Shown: positions 56,704 through 64,000 of the stretch, piece by piece
Position numbering within the stretch: the stretch's first letter is position 1
Layout: each line of letters opens with the position of its first letter
Source of the DNA: Aquatica leii
Lineage: Eukaryota; Arthropoda; Insecta; Coleoptera; Lampyridae
DNA length: 64,000 nt
Assembly (NCBI GenBank): GCA_035610365.1
Contig: CM069433.1
Location: 54,984,487 to 55,048,486, forward strand
Reading direction: 5' to 3'
Position numbers and translations under genes: made by a program
The notes under the pieces: model-generated
What the model saw: only the letters and a program-made list of their open reading frames with translations
Databases searched by the model: none
What the model was told of the DNA's origin: nothing

Positions 56704-58666
56704 GCTATCGCTATAGGAAACATAAGAAAAAATGGTCTTTTTGTTTTTTTTTATTTACATCTGTCTTGTAAGCTATAAAATGTTAGAGTAATATTACTTT
56801 TCGTCCAGTTGTAAAACAAAGAAACGTTTTTTTTTGTAAATTACAAATAGGTACAAGTGTTTATTCTTTTTTATAATTATTATTGATTTAGTAGTAAAAG
56901 ACTTTTTTTGTGATGTAATATGTAAAAATTTTAAAACTGCAAAGATAAGTGTTTATAGACAGTTATTTTGTGTTTAGTTATTACTTTTGGCCAAAATAAA
57001 GTTCAAAAATGTATTTTCTTAAATTAAAAAAATTATTGTTTGTCGTTTTTTTTTAAAAAGAAAGTGCTTTAAGAGGTTAAATAAGAAATTGAGAATAATC
57101 AGTAGAAATGTCATATCCTCATTCTTAACTGCGACATGAAAACTTAAGTTACAATTTTTTTTACGAAATTTAATTTTTTTTCAATGATGGCTACATAATG
57201 AAAAACTGTTAAATTAATTCTAGAAAGTTCATTTGAATCACTAGATCAATTATTGTATTGTCACTTTTGACATTAATAATACTTTTTTACCGTTTATCGC
57301 GAATAATCTATCTTTTAATCAGAAACACTAAAATTTGCCTGTATTACGTTTTGAAAATTGGATATTGATGAGCATTTATGAGTCACAATATTAAAGAAGC
57401 TTAAATACAAAATTTGTTCGGTATGTCTGTTTGGAAAAATACATTTTTCTTATTTGCTATCAAGAGGCCAAGTTTATATTGTAATTGTTTAACGGATTTT
57501 TTAAAGCAGAAATGAATATTAAACTCTGCTCAAAGTAATAACGATTTGTTTTAAAAAAATTTTGTCAGCATCAACAGAATGAGATTCTTCGAATGAAATT
57601 TCCGTTAAAACTGTAATATCTAAGAAAACGACTTTGAATGGTCGAAGAAACCGACACCTTGAAAGGATTAAAATAACCACAAAGGCTATTGTTTGGTGCC
57701 CAGTTGACACACAGCCGCAATGCAAAATAAGTTCTTAAATTAATCATTTACCGTAACGGATGAAACAAAAACAACAAAAAAAGTTTTTACAATCAACATT
57801 AAGATGCCATCGCGTTTATTAATACTTTCTCTTTAACCTGCTAAACGCCTTTGAAGAAAAACTTGATATATTTTATCAATGTAAGGGCGATAATTTGAAC
57901 TATTATCAATACGATTTTGTATCGATCCACATTACAAATTATAAAAAAGTATGTTTGAAAAAAATAATTTTTGGGGTTGAAATTAAATTAAAAAAATTAT
58001 TAGGCTACAAACAAAAAAAACAATGTTTATAACGATAATCGGATTAAAAAAGTACGTTCCAGAAAACTGTTGTGCGAGGGTAATGGTGGAACTAAAATAA
58101 AGTTTACTTCTAAAGATTTCATTGTTAGCCAATTAGATTTTTATTATAAATGTAAGCAGTAACTAAACTTACAAACACTAATTAATAATAATCAACTACA
58201 CTTACAACTCAAATACAAATTTTTTTTAAGGTGATTAGTTTCAGCGTATACAACTACGGATCCTATCGATCCTATATACTAAAAATTACAACAAATAATT
58301 AGCGAAACAATGACTGCAGGTTCCATCTGCAGTGCTTTTAAATATTTTTAAAATAAGTGTTTGTCTATTTAAAAAAAACATACCCTTGAATTTGTTGTAA
58401 TTGGAGCTCACGGAGCGATTAACTAACTTCTGACGATTTTGATCAATTCTTTAAAAATTCATAATTTGAAAACTAAGCGGTGATGCACAAAAAACCAAAA
58501 TAAAGGTAATTTTTTTGCCATGAGAATCACCAAAAATCAGAAACGCAATTGGTAAAATCATTTCTTAGTTTCTCCTTGTAAGTCGTAATAATAGTAAGAG
58601 GTTAGAAGATAGAAAAGTAATTTTGGTTCAGGGTGATTTTTCTTCCGAGGACGTTTTTCCGAGATA

Positions 58667-59290
58667 CAGTCTTATTCTACACAAAAACATTCTACTAAAA
58701 AGTTAATTTTTAGGATTAACATAAAATTAACTTTTTAGAATGTCTCTTTCACAACTTTTATAGAAATTGATTATAAAACTCAACGAAAATAACATTTATG
58801 TGGTTACTAAAAAGACATGTAGTCTCATTCTGTACTATAAAGCTACTAAAAACTTAATTTTTAGGATTAACATTAAATTATTTTTGTAGGATGTCAGTTG
58901 TGTAACTTTTTCAAGACATAAATTAGAAATCTCTGAAAAGATATCAAAAAGTTAACTTATAGGGTTAGTAAAAAAACAAGTAGTCTCATTTTATACTTGA
59001 AAGCTCTTAATAGGTTGATTTTTATGGTTACCATCAAGTTAAGTTTTTAAAACGGCTTTTGAGTAACAATTAAAGTTGTCTATTGAAAAGTTATCCAAAA
59101 GTCAACGTCTGTAGGTAAGAAACGAGATAGGTTGCCATATGTTATACTTTAAGCTTATACAAAAAGTAACCTTTACGTTTACAATTTGGCTGAATATTAG
59201 GAATAACTATTTGTTGTGAATAAGTTAAACATTAAGCACACGCGGTAGAACTAACTTTTATGAATGACTAAAAGGCACGATAAAGATACC
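58667..59290 (+). repeat. Tandem array, about four ~150-161-bp units
   Basis: Units start at about 58,667, 58,819, 58,980 and 59,129. Each contains a GTAGTCTCATTCTRTACT-like start, AAAGCT-CTAAWA-, TTAGGATTAACATTAAATTA-like middle and a GTTACTAAAAARACA-like end. The later units are progressively diverged. The GGATTAAC core recalls the left-hand array of the same candidate element. Confidence 0.7.
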
Positions 59291-59369
59291 ACATGCTTGT
59301 CAATTTTTCAGGTTAAAGTATGATCACTTTTTAGACAATTAAGGTTAACTTTGGTTATGTGGGAATTAT

Positions 59370-61610
59370 ATCTAACGATATTTAATACAAACACTTACGC
59401 TAATTTATATAGTACACTCACTGAAAGATAAAGTCCGGGGATAACTTTTATTTATCCAAACACTGACACTTGTTTACATTAAAGTCACATACAAGGTTAT
59501 ACTCCGTTATACTTATCTCGACACGCGTTAATCACTTATTTATTTAAACTTGAATAATCTTCTTAACACTGCCGACTTCGAATTACTGAAATAACTGACC
59601 TATGATTGGTTTGTACCGTTTTTATTTACTAACGCTGTCTTTCGAGAATTTTCTATATCTTTCGGTAGACGTTCTGAAAATGGATAAAAATTTCGTGGAC
59701 GCTCTCGAACTTGAAAATAATTTCTCGAACGTTTCACTATTATTGTTGTCGTGTCTAGTACACGAAAACTGAAAAGTGAATCAATCAATGGTCATATAGT
59801 CGATTCATATGAAATTTGAATGTAAAATTACGCCTAGACGTTTTGCGGTTAGATTTAACTTTCTTCTTAAATCACGTGTTCGACACGTAGAAAATCATTA
59901 ATTTATCTACTGTATAAAGTTGTTTTATAGTACAGTGTGTGGTTTAACTCGAAGGTTTAGTATATCTTCTACAATTTACTTGTTAATTACTTATGCTGTA
60001 ATATTGACTTTACAAGCGTGTTTTTGCTTTACATAAATTACACAATAAATAACAATAAAATAGAAGGGGTTCCATTTAAAAATCGAATGTTAGTATCACT
60101 TTCGGCAAAACCGGAAGATAAAAAATCACTTCAATTTAAAATAGTGCCGCTTATAATGTATATGGGATATACCAAATTTTAATCAATTATCTTCAAAACT
60201 AATTGAGAAACGGAGAGTGTAGTGTACGATGATCCTGTTATACACGGTATATTTTGAGCTTTAATGTTCCAATAAGTGAATATCGTTGACACACGTAAAA
60301 TGTAATTATAGTACACTATTTGTTAAACTGATCAAAAACTCGAGGTAAAACACGTTTGTTAATTCAATATTGTACTAGTAAATCACCAACATTTAGAACG
60401 TTGGTTAAGAATTATTTTTAAATGTATTTTAGATGTATTTTCTTAGGGTTTACTTCCGGCTGTTTTTTTTTCGGGATTTTTTTTAAAGTTGTTTTTTTTT
60501 AGATTCATATTAGATACATAAAATTATCGAAATTTTTGACAAGCAGTCACAATCGTAGCAAAACAGTTCGATAGTGAAATAGTGACTTTACAGCTGAAGG
60601 GCGAGTGCTGCCAACCGAAATATTTTTGAATTATTTTTCAGTATTTTTGCTGCAATTAAAATTTAGTGATATTTGGCTTAGAAAACCATAAATAGTTATA
60701 CATCAAAGCTTGAAATTTTTACGCTATATTTTTCTAATGATCAAAGAAATGTCATTGCACAAATCAGTAAAACAACTGTAAGAAAAGTGATACAATTAAA
60801 ATAGTTTACAAACACTTTATTGCTAAAGTTAGGCTACTGTATAATATCAGATAAACGCAATGTTTAATTAGAAGGGTATGATAAACCTTGTTATCTTAAA
60901 CGTAAGTAAATATGAAAGGTCAACTTAAAATATATTTTGTGTCTTAATAATTTTTACATTAGTCAATCAATAACTGTATTTATTTTAAAACAACAAATTT
61001 GTAACAATATCAGATAATTAAAACAAACACAAATACAGAAACACGAAAACTTTTTTCTTAAATCGTTTAGTTAACATAAGCGTGTGCTTATTGTATTTAC
61101 CGAATTGTTTCACATTAAGATCATTACGTTTTTATCGCTTTAGATCTAACAGTAATAAAAATTAAATAACACAAATTATAATTACATATTTATACCGCAG
61201 TTTTACTATATCTATTAACTAATTATGTTATAAAATATAGTAATTAATGCAATATAAGTTTTTATGAACACTAATTTAAAAAATAGTTTATAAATGTTTT
61301 TATGCTTATATTGTATAATAAATTATTAGTTTTAATAAAAAATATTTAATGTAGACTTTTGTAGTAGGTAAACAGCATTCCCTGCATCTTTATAATGTTT
61401 TAGTAAGGTTTTTATTAAAAATGTATGCAATTTTATGTCAATTTTAGTTTTAAATCAATTTATCAAAGCAAACATCTAAAAATATGTATTGTTAATTTTT
61501 TTATTTTTTACAAAAGCGACTTTAAAAGGTACCACAGTTCATAATTAAAGTTGCTTATTAAAAGCAAATCTATCCATTCAGAGAAAAACAATTCACTTGT
61601 CGGTAAAAAT
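59370..61610. other. AT-rich sequence, no recognised gene
   Basis: No family signature. A short inverted word (CACTTTCGGCAAAACCGGAAG, 60,099-60,119, with ACTTCCGGCTG at 60,452) recurs and may mark an old element, but edges are unclear. The frame 59,600-59,788 is unsupported. Confidence 0.35.
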
Positions 61611-61659
61611 AGAAAGCTCAGTCAAGGTAGCCCCCCACTTTCATTTTTTAAATAATACT

Positions 61660-62110
61660 TCAGTCTAATGAATTTGTACTCGTTTAAATTGTGCTAATAA
61701 TATTTTTAATTGTGTTTAACTCTAAATTAATACAAAAATTAAAACAAATCCGGGGGCTAACTTGACCGCTAGTCCCCCGTGTTTTTTAATTATTTACAAC
61801 TTTGTTTGCTTATTTAATTGTGCTTGTTTTGTGCTCAATTGTGCCGTTATTATTTTTAATTGTGTTCAATTGTTAATAAAATTAAAACAAATCCGGGAGC
61901 TAACTTAGCCATCAGCCACCCGTTTTCTATTCACTTTTTTTACAATTTTTTTGCTAAGTAATTGTGTTGGTCTTATTTTTATTTGTACCGTTATTATTTT
62001 TAATTGTACTCAATTTTAAATTGTTAATAAAATTAAAACAAATCCGGGCGCTAACTTAGCCATCAGCCACCCGTTTTCTATTCAATTTTTTTACAATATT
62101 TTTTGCTACG
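61660..62110 (+). repeat. Tandem array, three ~143-151-bp units with GC-rich box
   Basis: Units are best anchored by AAAACAAATCCGGG at 61,741, 61,884 and 62,035. Each has ATTATTTTTAATTGT-CTCAA, ATTAATAAAATTAAAACAA, then a GC-rich box GGGNGCTAACTTAGCCATCA with CCACCCG, then TTTTCTATTC and TTTTTTTACAATWTTTTTGC. GCTAACTTAGC inside units 2 and 3 can form a five-pair hairpin. In unit 1 CGGGGGCTA pairs with TAGTCCCCCG instead. A fourth, degenerate box (AAGGTAGCCCCCCAC) precedes at about 61,626. Confidence 0.85.
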
Positions 62111-62400
62111 TTCTAACGTGTAATACTGTAAAGTTTTGTAAATGTCAATGTGTTTACTTTTTTGCTATAACCTTTTTGAATATTTAACATACAAAAACAT
62201 TAATTTTTTAAAGAAGATCATATATTTGACTTTTTACATTTTTTCTCCAGTTTTAAGCAAATTCAGTTATACACATCATATCTGTATTATTAACCGTTCT
62301 TGAAATAATTCAATTTATAGTAATATTCTATTAGTTTACCTATTTTATAATTACTTTTTGACTGTTTTTTTGTTAGACTATATTGAAACAAGTCTTATAT

Positions 62401-63334
62401 AGTCGTAATTACAAGAGGTGTCTTATGACTCATCGGTAGACAACGTAAGGTTTAAGATTTGTTAAACGTATGTTCTTATTGATTACCATGCACATAATAA
62501 GTGATACCTGTAATACCGATAAAATAGAATATTGAGATTTTGAAAACAGCTGTCAACTTATGTAGTCAGAATAGTTCAGCGAACTAGAAACAAAGTTTCA
62601 CAATGAAATAAAATATGTTCCAAGAAAAATTGGTACATAGTTACTTAATAGTCACAATGATTTGTATTTTTCTTTTAGGTAAATGCACATGTAAAGTTAA
62701 AACTTAAAAAACAGCAATTGCAAAAAAAAAGAAATTAATTTAAATTTGTAGCATAGGAATGGCACAGTACAAGTATATTTAGTAATACTGAAAAGGTGTT
62801 TTAAAACAATAATTGTTTTATTCAAAATATTGCAACTTTCATTCATTTTGTAGATTACAAATATGTGAATTGCCCAATTAAAGACCATGGCAATTGAATG
62901 GATGTACTGCAATCCTCTCCTGTGTACTTTTTAAGTCTATAACTAGGATTGAAATGTAGATAATTATACTACTATTTGTATTACAGAATAATATTAAAAA
63001 ATCATGTAATTGTTAAAATATACTTATAGTTATGAACAATTATAACACATAATATTACAGTTTTTGGACTTAAAAACAGTTTATGTTTATTAGCAGTTAA
63101 TTTAATTCAATTAATTCAATTAAACTGACAAATAAAGTAACAAAACGTTGATTAAGTTATCGACATACGCTACCGTTATAATTAACTTACTTTAGAGAGA
63201 TTAACATTATAAACTTTCCACAGATTAGCTATCTTTCTTTAACTGCAAAAAATAAGCGAAATAAATATACTATATTATTTTAATTTTCTATTCGGTCAAG
63301 TATGAGTCATCAGACACCTCTCGTAATTACGACT
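62401..63334. mobile_element. Terminal-inverted-repeat element, 934 bp
   Basis: AGTCGTAATTACAAGAGGTG followed by TCTTATGACTCAT at the left (62,401-62,433) is mirrored at the right by ATGAGTCATCAGACACCTCT, CGTAATTACGACT (63,302-63,334), with two or three mismatches over about 33 bases. There is no transposase in between; the minus frame 62,697-62,912 has no signature. The left neighbour is TATAT and the right TTAGAT, so a TA duplication is possible. It is likely a non-autonomous DNA transposon of undetermined superfamily. Confidence 0.7.
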
Positions 63335-63339
63335 TTAGA

Positions 63340-64000
63340 TAATAATTTAGTAGTAGTTTAAAGTTACTACGATTTAAATAGATAACTGTAAATAGCTGCA
63401 GCGTTTTTACACACGCGTAATTTAAATTAAGTTTTAAATAAAACCGTATGCTGATAGCACAACGTAAAATACATTGAAAATAACAAATGTCAATGCAATT
63501 GTAACAATGTTATCAGGGCGAACCACTAGATTCCCGTTTTACCTTTTTTCGACTCATCAACAGTAGGAGAAACACTCTAATGCACTTCCACAACTGTACC
63601 ACTATATATATTTGACTATAGCTATTTACAGTAATATATCTTATACAAAAATCACAACACCAAGTATCAGTTTTCAGCTTTTTTAGAATCACCGCCTTTT
63701 CTGCAAAAAAATCTTTAACGCTTTTTCTCTTGCATACGAATGATACCTAATATCAAAATATAGATTCCTAGTAAATTTTAATCTAAAAATAAAATCCAAT
63801 GAAGTATTATTTTTTAATACTTAAGGTACAGTGCTGGAATTCATTTTCAAAGCTAGCATTCTTGGTGTTTATTTCAGTATTTTATTGTTAATTCAATAAA
63901 TTCCTATTGTAAATTTCATTATTCAGTTCTATTTGTATTTGAGAAAAGATCGAAAATCCAATTTGGTACATTCATGTTTAGAAAATCTTGTCATCGCTCC
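63340..64000. other. No recognised feature
   Basis: AT-rich sequence to the window edge without a sustained frame or repeat signature. Confidence 0.4.

Larger units (their letters stand above)
55314..59363. mobile_element. Candidate 4,050-bp element with repeat-bearing ends
   Basis: CCCACACAGCCAAAAGTAACC at the left is mirrored imperfectly by GGTTAACTTTGGTTATGTGGG at the right. Inside each end lies a tandem array (about 97-bp units at 55,471-55,860; about 150-160-bp units at 58,667-59,290), both rich in GGATWAAC--AAA-TTAA words. Long ends made of tandem repeats are typical of foldback-type DNA elements. The 2.8-kb centre has no recognisable transposase, only AT-rich sequence, a perfect palindrome (56,686-56,703) and a minus frame (57,519-57,725) without signature. 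Target duplication is not evident, and the two arrays are not clear inverted copies, so the call is tentative. Confidence 0.45.

Noticed and set aside
1..64000. CRISPR arrays, prokaryotic operons, phage or plasmid features
   Set aside because: No regularly spaced identical repeats with unique spacers; tandem arrays here have long diverged units, and all coding signatures are eukaryotic mobile elements.

Overview
This window looks like arthropod, most probably insect, nuclear DNA. It is strongly AT-rich, has no operon-like gene packing, and is filled with decayed transposable elements whose families co-occur in insect genomes: Ty3/Gypsy LTR elements, Jockey/CR1-type LINEs, Penelope-like elements, Helitron, piggyBac, several hATs and short inverted-repeat elements. 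The species cannot be read from the sequence. I found no convincing host gene, tRNA or rRNA. Every recognisable coding stretch belongs to a mobile element, and nearly all carry stops, frameshifts or lost catalytic residues.

Layout. 1-1.25 kb: an LTR/leader-like repeat with a second copy at 46.6-47.2 kb. 1.3-3.1 kb: a minus-strand Penelope-like 3' end split by a 1,156-bp hAT element with an exact 8-bp target duplication. 6.2-8.2 kb: a minus-strand LINE with a plus-strand Penelope GIY-YIG fragment lodged inside it. 9.66-10.44 kb: palindromic repeat units. 12.4-15.3 kb: a minus-strand Gypsy relic running gag to integrase. 18.1-20.2 kb: a plus-strand LINE. 20.3-22.1 kb: an inverted-repeat element abutting a Helitron Rep-protein fragment (22.1-22.8 kb). 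24.3-25.0 kb: a plus-strand Gypsy integrase piece. 25.08-25.92 kb: a second inverted-repeat element with similar termini. 27.88-28.04 kb: a palindromic MITE.

28.2-31.9 kb: a repeat present in three copies, two of which form an inverted repeat of about 0.83-0.87 kb per arm with a helix-turn-helix transposase fragment in each arm. 33.3-34.7 kb: a dead piggyBac transposase. 35,913-40,857: an end-to-end 4.9-kb hAT element (TIR CAGTGGCGTATTA, target duplication GTTATATA) that itself hosts a second 638-bp hAT with its own 8-bp duplication. 41.2-41.7 kb: a further transposase C-terminus followed by a YqaJ-type nuclease fragment. 45.3-45.8 kb: a Penelope fragment. 47.4 kb: a good TATA + initiator core promoter. 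52.7-55.05 kb: a Gypsy pol that keeps one reading frame with only nonsense changes. 55.3-59.4 kb: a 4-kb candidate element with tandem-repeat arrays near both ends. 61.7-62.1 kb: a three-copy tandem repeat. 62.4-63.3 kb: another terminal-inverted-repeat element.

The pieces do not cooperate in a pathway; the region records nested insertions. The most unusual features are the long inverted repeat at 30.2-31.9 kb and a small structured RNA motif resembling a hammerhead core (CUGANGA, stem, GAAACGUC). That motif recurs at four sites, two of them just downstream of Penelope GIY-YIG sequence.
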